Positions 35,860 to 45,035 of a stretch of DNA of 64,000 nt are shown here, piece by piece. The DNA is from Flaviaesturariibacter aridisoli. Its GTDB lineage: Bacteria > Bacteroidota > Bacteroidia > Chitinophagales > Chitinophagaceae. The first letter of the stretch is position 1. Every line of letters begins with the position of its first letter. The notes below the pieces were generated by a model. That model was not told where the DNA came from. It ran no database searches and saw nothing but the letters and a program-made list of their open reading frames with translations. Made by a program: the position numbers and the translations under genes. The stretch lies in contig NZ_SKFH01000015.1 in the NCBI RefSeq assembly GCF_004343705.1, forward strand, positions 24,987 through 88,986, given 5' to 3'.

Positions 35860-37113
35860 ATGCTGCGCGACGCGTGGAGATCCCTTTCAGCCAACACCGG
35901 GCAATTACTTTGGAACCAGGCGCTCAGCCTGGCCGTATTTCTACTACTGGCGCGGCAGCTGGGCAAGCCGGAATTTGGCGCCCTCAATGGCCTGCTCGCG
36001 TTCCTCCTGCTCAGCTTCGGAATTCTTTCCTTTGGCATCGACCAGCTGCTCGTGCGCAAGGCTGCGGCCGGCGCCGACAGCGACGCCTGGCTGTCGACAG
36101 CGCTTGTGCATTATGCCTCAGCGGCACTACTTTTTTATGGACTGCTGCTCCTCTCCTATTATTTGCTGCCCGGGCTCTCCGGAACCGCAGTGCTGCTGCT
36201 CGCCGCGGGCAAAGGACTCCTGTTCCTGGGCCAGCCCTTCAAAAGCATCGTGAACGGGCAGGAACGCTTTCGCCGACTGCTGGGCATGTCGGTGGCCGCC
36301 AACACGGTGAAGGCGCTGGGTCTCTGGCTGCTCTATCGTCAGGGACACCTGACTCTGCCCAACACCGTGTGGGTGTTCGCCGCCGCCGATGCGCTGGAGG
36401 CAGCTTCCTGCGTGGGGTTGTACCTGCACGGCGGCGGACGCTTGCGCTGGCGGGGAGTCTCGCGCCGGTATAAAACATTGATGACCGAAGCGGCGCCGCA
36501 ATTCGGCACCACGGTCTTTGCTGCTGCCCTGGCCCGCTTCGACTGGCTGTTCCTGGCAGCTCTCTGCCCCGCGGCCGTCGTGGCCGAATACAGCTTTGCC
36601 TATAAGGGCTTCGAGCTGGCGCAACTGCCCCTGCTGGCGATTGCACCGCTGCTGGTGCCACGCTTTACCCGGTTGCTGCAGGGCGGTGCCCCTCCCGGCG
36701 CGCTGAAAAAGCTACTGCGCACCGAGTGCCTGCTTGCCGGCGCCAGCGTGCTGTTGCTCAATGCCGCCTGGGTGCCGGTAGCCGACTGGGTCAGCGGGGG
36801 CAAGTACGGCGCCGCCTGCCGCGGTACCGTATTTATACTGTCACTTTCCGTTCCGCTGCTATACTACAACAACTTCCTCTGGTCGCTGCATTTCGCGCAG
36901 GGACGCACGGGGCTCATCTTCCGGCTCTTCGCCCTCACCTTTGCCGTTAACGCGGCAGCCAACGCGCTGCTGGTGCCCTTGTGGCATAAGGAAGGGGCGG
37001 CACTTTCTTTTGTGCTGGCCCTGCTGCTGCAAACGTGGCTGTATCATTACTACGCACAGCCTGGCTGGCGGGTCCGTCTTCGCTGGCACCCCGAGGCAAC
37101 CGGAACTTCCTGA
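35860..37113 (+). CDS. Polysaccharide flippase (Wzx/MATE-like)
   Basis: A 417-residue protein with about 12 transmembrane helices, of the oligosaccharide flippase family. The start at 35860 (MLRDAWRSLSANTGQLLWNQ) is chosen for the typical cytoplasmic lead-in; homology is absent before it. Visible motifs: ARQLGKPEFGALNGLLAFLL near the N-terminus and ARFDWLFLAALCPAAVVAEY in helix 7. It would move undecaprenyl-linked glycan repeats across the inner membrane. It is the first large gene of the plus-strand glycan operon, and an ABC exporter for the same locus lies at 53.3-54.9 kb. Confidence 0.85.
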   Translation: MLRDAWRSLSANTGQLLWNQALSLAVFLLLARQLGKPEFGALNGLLAFLLLSFGILSFGIDQLLVRKAAAGADSDAWLSTALVHYASAALLFYGLLLLSYYLLPGLSGTAVLLLAAGKGLLFLGQPFKSIVNGQERFRRLLGMSVAANTVKALGLWLLYRQGHLTLPNTVWVFAAADALEAASCVGLYLHGGGRLRWRGVSRRYKTLMTEAAPQFGTTVFAAALARFDWLFLAALCPAAVVAEYSFAYKGFELAQLPLLAIAPLLVPRFTRLLQGGAPPGALKKLLRTECLLAGASVLLLNAAWVPVADWVSGGKYGAACRGTVFILSLSVPLLYYNNFLWSLHFAQGRTGLIFRLFALTFAVNAAANALLVPLWHKEGAALSFVLALLLQTWLYHYYAQPGWRVRLRWHPEATGTS

Positions 37114-37146
37114 GTCCGTATTCATTAGCTCAATCAGACCGTTATC

Positions 37147-38709
37147 ATGGTGTCGCTCTGGCGCAGGCTTCGCGGATGGGAAAACCGGCTCGACGGGCAG
37201 CTTCTGCTCTTCCTCGTATTGCTGTGCAATGTAAAGCTTGTCGTCAAAGCCGCCGCCCTGCTGCTTCTACTCTGGCGACACCGCACCGCCTGGCCGACCC
37301 TCCTGCGCCGGCCGCCCCTGTTACCGCTTTTTTACCCGGCCGTTGCCTTGCTGGGCCTGAGCAGCGCCGCATGGACGAAGCGCTTTTCAGAGCCCCATTA
37401 CGCCTGGGCCTTCGCCGGGAGTGAAGGCGTTTGGATGGTCTGTGGGCTGCTCTCGATCGGCCTCTGGGCCGAAGCCCGGCGCTCGGACGAAGCGAAGATC
37501 CTACGCAACTTCGAAGCCTTTCTCTTTTTGAACGCCGCTGTTTCGTGGGTGCAGCTTTGCCGCATCATCCAGGAAACGGGCGCCGTCAATCCCTATCGCT
37601 ACCAGGGCAACTACCAGAAATATTTCATCAACACGGGCGACTACATCAAAGGCATTTCTTTCGACACCTGCACCACCAATGCCGTCCTTTGCGCCATCGG
37701 CATACTCTTATTCGCGCAACGTCGCCGCTGGGCGGTAGTGGCCGTCTGCCTCGCCACCCTCGTGCTGACGGCCAGCAACCTCGTTAATGCCCTGGTACTG
37801 ACGGGCCTTCTGTGGCTCTTCTGCTTCCGCAGCGACCGCGCGCAAAAAAGCATCCTGGCACTTTGTGCGCTTCCCTTCGTGATCTTCTGGGCACGCATCT
37901 CGCCGCAGAATACAGGCTACATGGAAAACGTGCTGGGGATGAAAACAGCGCCGCCTGCAGCAGCGTCCGCCTCCATTGCCGGGGCGGTCACCGCAGACCC
38001 GCGCGATGTCATCGCCCATCGCTGGATAGACAGCATGGGCGCGCTCCAGGCAAACGCGGCGGCGGCCACCGTGCGTAAGGTTCAGCGTCCCGAGCTGCCG
38101 CAGGATCCTATTCACTCGGCCGCGTTCCAGCACCGCGATGACTCGGGGGCCCGGCACCAGGAATGGGCCCACGCTGCTGTGGCCGTGGGCGCCACACCGG
38201 CGCGGAAGCAGGGCGGCATCCCGGGAAAAGTGGTTGCGTTTCAACAGACGCTCTCCTACCTGCATGCAAAGCCAGCCCGTATTTTTACGGGTGCCGGCCC
38301 AGCGGCCTTTTCTTCAAAAATGGCATTCAAGGTAGCGGGACTCGGCATCGCCGGGCACTACCCGCAACGACTTACCTACCGCAGCGCCGATTTTGAAAAA
38401 GCACACCTCGCACTGTTTCTCTCCTACTTCGCGGCTTCCGAACGCCTGCATTCGGTGGTGCACAGTCCCAACTCCGTGTACGACCAGTTGCTGGGTGAAT
38501 ACGGCCTTCCGGGCCTGCTGCTGCTGATGACCTACATGGGCTACCTGGTGTGGAAGGTGCGCCGGCTGCGCTACACACTGCCCTTGCTTGGACTGATGGC
38601 CGCGCTATTGGCTACCGACTATTGGCTGGAGCAACTGTCGATCGTGCCGCTCTTCGAGCTCCTTTTTTTCCTGGACCTTCAAAAGACTGCGCCTGATGCA
38701 AACGCCTGA
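37147..38709 (+). CDS. O-antigen polymerase/ligase-like membrane protein (Wzy/WaaL type), copy 1
   Basis: A 520-residue multi-spanning protein with about 10-12 helices and a long hydrophilic loop (about residues 265-410) carrying the signature region AKPARIFTGAGPAAFSS and, later, HSPNSVYDQLLGEYGLPGLL, the pattern of Wzy_C/O-antigen ligase proteins. It would polymerise or ligate glycan repeat units on the periplasmic face. It overlaps the following GT2 gene by 14 nt. The CCGTA palindrome at 38277 lies inside it (plus strand reads ARIFTG). Polymerase versus ligase cannot be told from sequence. Confidence 0.78.
   Translation: MVSLWRRLRGWENRLDGQLLLFLVLLCNVKLVVKAAALLLLLWRHRTAWPTLLRRPPLLPLFYPAVALLGLSSAAWTKRFSEPHYAWAFAGSEGVWMVCGLLSIGLWAEARRSDEAKILRNFEAFLFLNAAVSWVQLCRIIQETGAVNPYRYQGNYQKYFINTGDYIKGISFDTCTTNAVLCAIGILLFAQRRRWAVVAVCLATLVLTASNLVNALVLTGLLWLFCFRSDRAQKSILALCALPFVIFWARISPQNTGYMENVLGMKTAPPAAASASIAGAVTADPRDVIAHRWIDSMGALQANAAAATVRKVQRPELPQDPIHSAAFQHRDDSGARHQEWAHAAVAVGATPARKQGGIPGKVVAFQQTLSYLHAKPARIFTGAGPAAFSSKMAFKVAGLGIAGHYPQRLTYRSADFEKAHLALFLSYFAASERLHSVVHSPNSVYDQLLGEYGLPGLLLLMTYMGYLVWKVRRLRYTLPLLGLMAALLATDYWLEQLSIVPLFELLFFLDLQKTAPDANA
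38277..38290. repeat. Palindrome CCGTA-TTTT-TACGG
   Basis: Exact arms, extended by one pair to CCCGTA-TTTT-TACGGG (38276-38291). It is inside the first polymerase-like gene. Confidence 0.75.
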
Positions 38710-39655
38710 GATCACGGTACTGATGCCGGCCTACAACGCTGCCGACTACATCGCTGATGCGATCCGCTCCGTGCTGGCGCAGACCTATCCTCATTTTGAA
38801 CTGCTGATCATAGACGACGGCTCCACCGACAACACCGCGGCCGTTGCCGCCGCCTTCAACGACCCGCGCATCCGCCTCCTGCGGCAGCCCAACGGCGGCG
38901 TGGCCGCTGCCCTCAACCGTGGCCTTGCCGCAGCACAAGCGCCGCTCGTTGCACGCTTCGACGCAGACGACCTATGTCACCCGCAGCGCCTCGAGCGGCA
39001 GCGGGCCCTGCTGCAACAGGATCCGGCGCTTGTGATCGCCGGCAGTGCCGTGGAATATGTGGATGCCGACAAGCGGCCGGTGTTCAGCTGGCAGCCACCC
39101 GCCTACGTACACAGCGAGCTGCTACGCCTGCTGCCCCACAGTTGTCCGTTTATTCACAGCAGCGTCATCGTCCGGCGCGAGGCTGTGCTGGCGGCGGGGG
39201 GCTACCCCGAAGGCGCGCATACCTTCGAAGACCACCTGCTCTGGACGCGCCTGCTCCCGGCCGGCAAGGGCCTCAACAGCCCAGAGCCGCTGGTGCAGGT
39301 TCGTCTTAATGTATCGTCGGTCACGATCGACGAACGCTGGCGCCCGCGCGCCTTTCGCCGGATCAAGGCCGCCGCGCTCGCAGCAGGCCGTATTTCTACG
39401 GAAGACGCTGCCGAACTCGCCGCGATCATCCGCCGGCAAAGCCACCCACTGGTGAAGGAAGGCGCATACCACGCCCTGCTCGGGAAAAAATACCTCTGGA
39501 ACAACTACGACCCCGAACGCGCACGCGCGAGCCTGCGCCGCGCCCTTTCGTGCAACCCCTTTTACACCGCGGGCTACGGGCTGCTCGTGGCGTCGTACCT
39601 GCCGCCGGCCTGGATCCGCAAAGGATACGAAACCTTTAAAAACTGGCGCCGATGA
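38696..39655 (+). CDS. Family 2 glycosyltransferase
   Basis: A 319-residue GT-A enzyme: TVLMPAYNAADYIADAIRSV at the N-terminus, LLIIDDGSTDNTA, and DxD-like VARFDADDLCHP, then EDHLLWTRL. The first about 230 residues are catalytic; the helical tail ends RKGYETFKNWRR. It adds a sugar to a lipid-linked glycan at the cytoplasmic face. It overlaps its neighbours by 14 and 4 nt. The palindrome at 39388 lies inside it (GRISTE). Donor and acceptor are unknown. Confidence 0.9.
   Translation: MQTPEITVLMPAYNAADYIADAIRSVLAQTYPHFELLIIDDGSTDNTAAVAAAFNDPRIRLLRQPNGGVAAALNRGLAAAQAPLVARFDADDLCHPQRLERQRALLQQDPALVIAGSAVEYVDADKRPVFSWQPPAYVHSELLRLLPHSCPFIHSSVIVRREAVLAAGGYPEGAHTFEDHLLWTRLLPAGKGLNSPEPLVQVRLNVSSVTIDERWRPRAFRRIKAAALAAGRISTEDAAELAAIIRRQSHPLVKEGAYHALLGKKYLWNNYDPERARASLRRALSCNPFYTAGYGLLVASYLPPAWIRKGYETFKNWRR
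39388..39401. repeat. Palindrome CCGTA-TTTC-TACGG
   Basis: An exact copy in the GT2 gene, identical to those at 27913 and 56663 but read in a different codon frame relative to the motif. Confidence 0.75.
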
Positions 39656-40800
39656 CCCCGTCTGCCCCCATACGAATTTTTGCCGACGCGCACGTATTTG
39701 ACGGGCCGTACCAGGGCACGCGCACCTTTTTACAGGGCTTATATACAGAGCTGGCCGCAGCACCCGGAGTAGACGTGTACCTCGGCGCGCAGGATATTGG
39801 CGCCCTGCGGCGCGCCTTTGCGCCCGTCGCCGACCGAATCGGTTTTCTCCCCTACCGGAGCCGCTCGCGTTACGGACGCCTGCTCTGGGAGATCCCGCAG
39901 TTGCTTCGCCGGCACCAGATCGATTATGCGCATTTCCAATACGTGGCACCCCTGCTACGGACCTGTCCCTACATCGTTACCACGCACGACCTGTTGTTTG
40001 AGGAACTACCCGCCGCGTTCCCTCGTCCGTACCGCCATTTACGCCGCCACCTCTTCCGCCGGTCGGCGCTGCGGGCCGACATCCGTACAACGGTATCGCA
40101 GTATGCCGTCGAAAGCATCACCCGCCGGTACGGCCTCGGCAACGATAGCCTGACGTTGGTACCCAACGCAGTAACCCCTTTCGATTGGACCCCTGACCTG
40201 CGCGGCGCAGCACGAAAACGACTACAAGCACAGCACGGAACCAGCCGCTACCTGCTGTGCGTCAGCCGCCTTGAGCCACGCAAAAACCAGCAGCTGCTGG
40301 TGAAGGTCTTTCACCAGCTCGGTCTCGCGCCGCAAGGCTACCAGCTCGTATTGATCGGGAGCCGCTCCCTGCCGGTGCCGGAACTGGATGCAGCCCTTGC
40401 CGCCCTGGACGAAGACACACGTGCCGCGATCCTGTTGCTGCAGGATGTGCCCGGCAATGTGTTGCGCGATTGGTACCTGGGTGCTGAGCTATTCCTGTAT
40501 CCGTCGCTTGGTGAAGGATTCGGAATCCCGCCCCTCGAAGCGGCCCTGGCCCGCGTGCCGGTGCTGTGTTCGGACCGCACGGCCCTTTCCGATTTCCGGT
40601 TCTTCGGCCCCGACCTTGTCGATCCGTCTGATGAAAACGCATTTGCTAAAAGCGTGACCGAGCTGTTGCAGCAACCCACTCCTGAAGCCCTATTGGAGCA
40701 ACGCGCAAACTTCATTACCGAAAACTACAGCTGGCAGTCGTCGGCGCAACTATTCCTGGACCGGATCCGGCAGCACCGGGCGCAAACCGTTGACTTATGA
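39652..40800 (+). CDS. Family 4 glycosyltransferase
   Basis: A 382-residue GT-B glycosyltransferase. The N-terminal lobe begins IRIFADAHVFDGPYQGTRTF, with YIVTTHDLLFEELPAAFP; the C-terminal lobe has LLCVSRLEPRKNQQLLVKVF and the nucleotide-sugar motif YPSLGEGFGIPPLEAAL (E-x7-E type). Retaining transfer from a nucleotide sugar is expected. It overlaps both neighbours by 4 nt (ATGA), so it is tightly coupled within the operon. The start, MTPSAPIRIF, is well supported by the overlap. Confidence 0.9.
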   Translation: MTPSAPIRIFADAHVFDGPYQGTRTFLQGLYTELAAAPGVDVYLGAQDIGALRRAFAPVADRIGFLPYRSRSRYGRLLWEIPQLLRRHQIDYAHFQYVAPLLRTCPYIVTTHDLLFEELPAAFPRPYRHLRRHLFRRSALRADIRTTVSQYAVESITRRYGLGNDSLTLVPNAVTPFDWTPDLRGAARKRLQAQHGTSRYLLCVSRLEPRKNQQLLVKVFHQLGLAPQGYQLVLIGSRSLPVPELDAALAALDEDTRAAILLLQDVPGNVLRDWYLGAELFLYPSLGEGFGIPPLEAALARVPVLCSDRTALSDFRFFGPDLVDPSDENAFAKSVTELLQQPTPEALLEQRANFITENYSWQSSAQLFLDRIRQHRAQTVDL

Positions 40801-41951
40801 AGGAAGCGCTGACCACAGGCCGCACCGTTCTTTCCGTTCACACAGATGGGCCGCTGCGCATTGCGTTGCTGGGTACCCGCGGCATTCCCAACCGCTACGG
40901 CGGCTTCGAGCAGATCTCCGAAACGCTGGCGGCAGGCCTCGCCGCCCGTGGTCATGCGGTAACGGTCTATTGCTCCGGCACACACCCCGACAAAAGCCCA
41001 TCCTGGCAGGGCGTACGCCGCGTGCTTTGCACCGACCCCGAAGAGCGTCTCGGCACCTTCGGCCAATTCTTGTACGACCGCAATTGCCTCCGCCATGCGG
41101 CCCGCGAAGGCTACGATGCCTTGCTGTTTTTGGGCTATACAAGCAGTTCCGTATGGGGTCCCTGGTTCCCGCGCGGCTGCGCCATCCTTTCCAACATGGA
41201 TGGACTGGAATGGAAGCGCTCGAAATATGCCGCGCCGGTACGACGCTTTCTCCGCCGCGCCGAGGCCTGGGCGGTGCGTTACAGCCACCGGCACATTGCC
41301 GACTCACCGGTGATCAAGGAATACCTCGACGCCCGTTATGGCATTGACTCGGTTTACATTCCGTATGGCGCCGAAGTGCGCCGTGACCACGATGCGGCAA
41401 CGCTCGCGTTGTATGGCCTCCAGCCCGACAACTACTACATGCTGATGGCCCGGATGGAACCCGAAAACCACGTGGCCGGGATACTGGAAGGCTACGTACG
41501 CAGCGGCTCCGCCCGGTCCATGCTGGTGGTGGGTAACGCAGCAAACCGCTATGGTTCGATATTGCGAAAACGATTTTCGCGGCATACCGGCATCCGCTTT
41601 CTCGGCCCGCTGTTCGACCAGGAGACCGTGCACCAGCTGCGCGCGCAGGCGACCTTGTATTTCCACGGACACAGCGTGGGCGGCACCAACCCGTCGCTGC
41701 TGGAAGCGATGGCAAGTGGCGCCTTCATCGCGGCACACCGCAACCCCTTCAACAGCCGGATCTTGGGTGAAGACGGTCTCTATTTCACAACAGCAGATGA
41801 AGTAGCGCAACTGATAAAGGAGCATCACGAAACGGCTATCCGACCACAGCGCGCGCGTCACCAGCTGAAGATCGAACGCGACTATGCCTGGACGCCGGTG
41901 ATCGACCTCTACGAGCAAGTCATTTACCAAACCTGCCGCGCCCCCCGATGA
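40797..41951 (+). CDS. DUF1972-type glycosyltransferase (rhamnosyltransferase-like)
   Basis: A 384-residue GT-B protein. The N-terminal DUF1972 signature is clear: RIALLGTRGIPNRYGGFEQI, with SNMDGLEWKRSKY and the C-terminal GT4 lobe HGHSVGGTNPSLLEAMASG. Characterised DUF1972 members, such as the capsular Cps2T/WchF group, add L-rhamnose; whether this one does is inference, as no dTDP-rhamnose genes are in the window. It overlaps both neighbours by 4 nt. About 20 residues precede the usual N-terminus; an internal start is possible but no close ATG is in frame. Confidence 0.9.
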   Translation: MKEALTTGRTVLSVHTDGPLRIALLGTRGIPNRYGGFEQISETLAAGLAARGHAVTVYCSGTHPDKSPSWQGVRRVLCTDPEERLGTFGQFLYDRNCLRHAAREGYDALLFLGYTSSSVWGPWFPRGCAILSNMDGLEWKRSKYAAPVRRFLRRAEAWAVRYSHRHIADSPVIKEYLDARYGIDSVYIPYGAEVRRDHDAATLALYGLQPDNYYMLMARMEPENHVAGILEGYVRSGSARSMLVVGNAANRYGSILRKRFSRHTGIRFLGPLFDQETVHQLRAQATLYFHGHSVGGTNPSLLEAMASGAFIAAHRNPFNSRILGEDGLYFTTADEVAQLIKEHHETAIRPQRARHQLKIERDYAWTPVIDLYEQVIYQTCRAPR

Positions 41952-43264
41952 AAGCCTGGCACCACGATACAACCGCCAACAAGGTGAGCGTACTATTGCT
42001 TGGGCTCTTCGCGGGCAGCCTCCCCTTCGACCGGTTTTACAGCCAGCTGCTACTCATTGCCCTGGTGGCGCATACCGCCATTCAACTTAGCGCACAACGC
42101 CTCCGGCAGTTGCCCTGGCGCTGGCTGCTGTCTATCAGTGTGCCGTGGCTGCTGACGGTTTTATTTACCGCGGGCAGTCGCTATACCACGGAAGCTTTCC
42201 CGTTCTGGGAACGGCAGCTGGCCCTATTCCTGTTCCCCCTTTGTGTGCTGCTCACCGCTGTGGACCTGCATCGCTACCGCCGCTTGCTGCTTCACCTGTT
42301 CCTGCTGGTGAATGCCGTTGTAGCGCTCTACCTGTACAGCGATGCCCTGCGCACCATCTTGTATCACCGGCAGCCCATGGCAATGCTCTGGACCGCGGCC
42401 TACCTGAGCCATAATTTCTCCGCGCCGCTCGACATACACGCTACGTACGTCTCGCTCTTCTTCGCGCTTTCCATTACGGCGGCTTTGTTTGAACTACTGA
42501 CCGGTCCCCGTTCGATAGGGCGGTCGTTCTTGCTTGTGCTGGCAACAGCGCTCCTCGGCGCCGCACTGCTGCAACTGGCTTCCCGGGCCGTACTCATTGC
42601 ACAGCTACTGATCGGCGGAACCTTGCTGCCCTTCGCCATTGCCGATCGACGCAAGCGGGTAGCCTGGTGGCTGTTTGCCGGGCTGGCAGCGGCAGCGTGC
42701 TTTGCCCTCCTCTATTTCCGCGCCCACGAACTGTATGAACGGCTCGTTACTGAGCTGGGTACCGACCTGGGCACGGAGCGGGGAGCGGGGCTCGTGGCCG
42801 ATCCCCGCGGCAGCCGCTGGAGGCTGGCCTGGGCCCTGTGCCGTGAGGCGCCGGTACTCGGGCATGGCAGCGGATCAGAAGTGCTGCTGCTTCGCGATGC
42901 CTACTTCCGCAACGGGTTGTACGACTCGTACCTGCATGCGCTCAATGCACACAATCAATACCTGAGCCTACTGATCCGTCATGGCTGCGCAGGTTTGCTT
43001 TGCTGGATGCTGGCACTCGGCTACTTTGCGCAAATAGCCATTCGCCGGCATGATGTGCTACTGGGCGCCTTCCTGTTGCTTATTGCCGGCACCAGCCTGT
43101 CCGAAAACATATTGGATGTCAACAAAGGCATTTTCTTTTATGCCTGCTTCCTGACGCTGCTGGGTGCGCGGGATAAAAATCCAGGTCCGTCCGGACCACG
43201 GAGCAACCCGGGCAGCACCCTTTTCGTTCGTATTGGGAAAGCCCGCAAACCCGCCCGCCCGTGA
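41948..43264 (+). CDS. O-antigen ligase/polymerase-like membrane protein, copy 2
   Basis: A 438-residue protein with about 10-11 helices. The Wzy_C/WaaL signature lies around residues 285-345: RLAWALCREAPVLGHGSGSE followed by HALNAHNQYLSLLIRHGCAG. With the copy at 37147 this gives the locus two such proteins, one of which may polymerise and the other ligate the glycan to a lipid carrier. It overlaps its neighbours by 4 nt each. The C-terminal tail after GIFFYACFLTLLGARDKN is basic and probably cytoplasmic. Confidence 0.85.
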   Translation: MKAWHHDTTANKVSVLLLGLFAGSLPFDRFYSQLLLIALVAHTAIQLSAQRLRQLPWRWLLSISVPWLLTVLFTAGSRYTTEAFPFWERQLALFLFPLCVLLTAVDLHRYRRLLLHLFLLVNAVVALYLYSDALRTILYHRQPMAMLWTAAYLSHNFSAPLDIHATYVSLFFALSITAALFELLTGPRSIGRSFLLVLATALLGAALLQLASRAVLIAQLLIGGTLLPFAIADRRKRVAWWLFAGLAAAACFALLYFRAHELYERLVTELGTDLGTERGAGLVADPRGSRWRLAWALCREAPVLGHGSGSEVLLLRDAYFRNGLYDSYLHALNAHNQYLSLLIRHGCAGLLCWMLALGYFAQIAIRRHDVLLGAFLLLIAGTSLSENILDVNKGIFFYACFLTLLGARDKNPGPSGPRSNPGSTLFVRIGKARKPARP

Positions 43265-44187
43265 ATACACGCCAGGACATCATCGCCGCACTTGCCTACT
43301 TCGACCTGTTCGACTACCCGCTAACGCAGGGGGAAATCCGGCAGTTTGCACCCGGCACCCATTCGGCACGGGCCGTGGCACTGGAGCTGCGCGCACTGCT
43401 TACCGAAAAGCTGGTGTATCACTACGACGGGCTCTTCCTGCTCCGCGACGAGCCGGCCCTGGTGCCGCGTCGCCGCAAAGGCAACCAGCAAGCAAGGGTG
43501 CTGCTGCAAAAAGCAAAGCGCGTCGCCCGGATCATTTCAGCCTTTCCCTTTGTTCGCGGCGTCGCTGTATCGGGTTCCTTGTCGAAGAACTATGCCGACG
43601 AAGGATCCGACATCGATCTCTTCATCATTACCGCACCCAACCGCCTCTGGCTGGCACGTACGCTGCTGCACGGGTTGAAAAAACTGAGCTTTCTCGTCGG
43701 GCGGGAACAGTATTTCTGCATGAACTATTTCATCGATGAAGCCGGCCTCGAGATCCGCGAGAAAAACATTTACACGGCAACCGAGATCGCCACACTGCTC
43801 CCCCTGCAGGGCAGTACCGCCTTCGATGCCTTTTTCCGCGCCAACAACTGGCGCCTCGGCTTCCTGCCCAACCACCGCCTGCGCGTATCGTATGTTCAGG
43901 ACCGCAAGCCGATGTGGTGGACACGCCTGCTGGAACGCAGCCTGTACCACGCGGCCGGCAATGCACTCGATACGACGCTGCAACGCATCACCGCCGGTCG
44001 CTGGAAGAAAAAGACAGACGCCGGCCGGCGCAACAACCGCGGCATCGTGCTCAGCATGGAAGCGGGCAAGCACTTCGCCAAGCCCGACCCACGACGCTTC
44101 CAGGCACAGCTCCTGGCCCGCTACGACAACCGGATCTGCGAACTGCAACCGCCGTTGCTGAAAACCTATTCACCTGCCCGTTCCTGA
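43261..44187 (+). CDS. Nucleotidyltransferase-fold protein
   Basis: A 308-residue protein, GTG start at 43261 (GTGA overlap with the preceding stop). Residues 1-75 look like a winged helix (AALAYFDLFDYPLTQGEIRQ). Residues about 95-125 have the Pol-beta nucleotidyltransferase signature: GVAVSGSLSKNYADEGSDID, with GS and the D-x-D metal pair intact, followed by LFIITAPN. The C-terminal half is basic and unassigned. In surface-glycan operons such proteins are uncharacterised; they could transfer a nucleotide or phosphonucleotide to a sugar or protein. It is the only clear non-glycosyltransferase enzyme in the plus-strand operon. Confidence 0.75.
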   Translation: MNTRQDIIAALAYFDLFDYPLTQGEIRQFAPGTHSARAVALELRALLTEKLVYHYDGLFLLRDEPALVPRRRKGNQQARVLLQKAKRVARIISAFPFVRGVAVSGSLSKNYADEGSDIDLFIITAPNRLWLARTLLHGLKKLSFLVGREQYFCMNYFIDEAGLEIREKNIYTATEIATLLPLQGSTAFDAFFRANNWRLGFLPNHRLRVSYVQDRKPMWWTRLLERSLYHAAGNALDTTLQRITAGRWKKKTDAGRRNNRGIVLSMEAGKHFAKPDPRRFQAQLLARYDNRICELQPPLLKTYSPARS

Positions 44188-45035
44188 TGCCAGCCGCCAC
44201 GCCCATATCTGTCGTCGTCATTACCCGCAACGAAGCGGCCAACATCATGGACTGCCTGCGCTCAGCGCGCGCGCTGAGCGATGACATCGTTGTGGTGGAC
44301 TGTGGAAGCAACGACGCCACCACGCGGCTGGCCGCACTCTGCCGGGCCCGGGTACAGATCCATACCTGGCAGGGCTACGGCGCCGCCCGCAACCTCGGCG
44401 CCGCGCTGGCGCGCCACGACTGGATCCTGGCACTGGACGCCGACGAGCGGCTCGATGAAAACCTGATCACCCAACTGAAAAACCAGATACTCGAGCGTGG
44501 CCGCGTGTACCGTTTTCGCCGCCGCAATCATTGGGAGGAGCGCCCCATCCGCTTCGGCACGCTGGGCTTCGAGCGCATTGCGCGCCTATACCACCGCGGC
44601 GATGCCCGCTGGAACGGGTACGCCGTGCACGAGCGCCTGACGGGCGCCTTTCGTGTACAGGACGTTCCCGGCAATATTCAGCATTTCGGCATTGCCGACC
44701 CGGACTTTTATTATCGTAAAAAAGAGCACTACGCGTTGCTGAGTGCGTTGACCTATGCGCGGCAGGGAAAGAAGGCCGGGCTGTTGAAGCGATTCGTAGC
44801 GCCGCTCTTTGACGCGGTCAAAAGCTACTTGCTCCTCGCCGGCTTTCTCGACGGCGCCATCGGCGCACGCCTCGCGTTGACAACCTTCCGGTACACGGCC
44901 CGCAAGTATGCGTTGCTGCATCGGCAGCGGGAGCGTCTATTGAAACTGGAACGGCAGCCTGGACGAAACGGACCGGACGAAGCAGCCTGCATGATCGCAG
45001 AACTCAAGCCCCTCCCCTCTTCTGCAGCGTCATAA
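44187..45035 (+). CDS. Family 2 glycosyltransferase (WaaE/KdtX-like)
   Basis: A 282-residue GT2. The start at 44187 overlaps the previous TGA by one base (TGATG). The N-terminal motif ISVVVITRNEAANIMDCLRS, then DDIVVVDCGSNDATTR and WILALDADERLDENL, is typical of the LPS-core GT2 group that includes WaaE. The tail has a membrane-associated helix (AVKSYLLLAGFLDGAIGA). It is the last gene of the operon; its 3' end overlaps the convergent methyltransferase gene by 32 nt. Confidence 0.88.
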   Translation: MPAATPISVVVITRNEAANIMDCLRSARALSDDIVVVDCGSNDATTRLAALCRARVQIHTWQGYGAARNLGAALARHDWILALDADERLDENLITQLKNQILERGRVYRFRRRNHWEERPIRFGTLGFERIARLYHRGDARWNGYAVHERLTGAFRVQDVPGNIQHFGIADPDFYYRKKEHYALLSALTYARQGKKAGLLKRFVAPLFDAVKSYLLLAGFLDGAIGARLALTTFRYTARKYALLHRQRERLLKLERQPGRNGPDEAACMIAELKPLPSSAAS

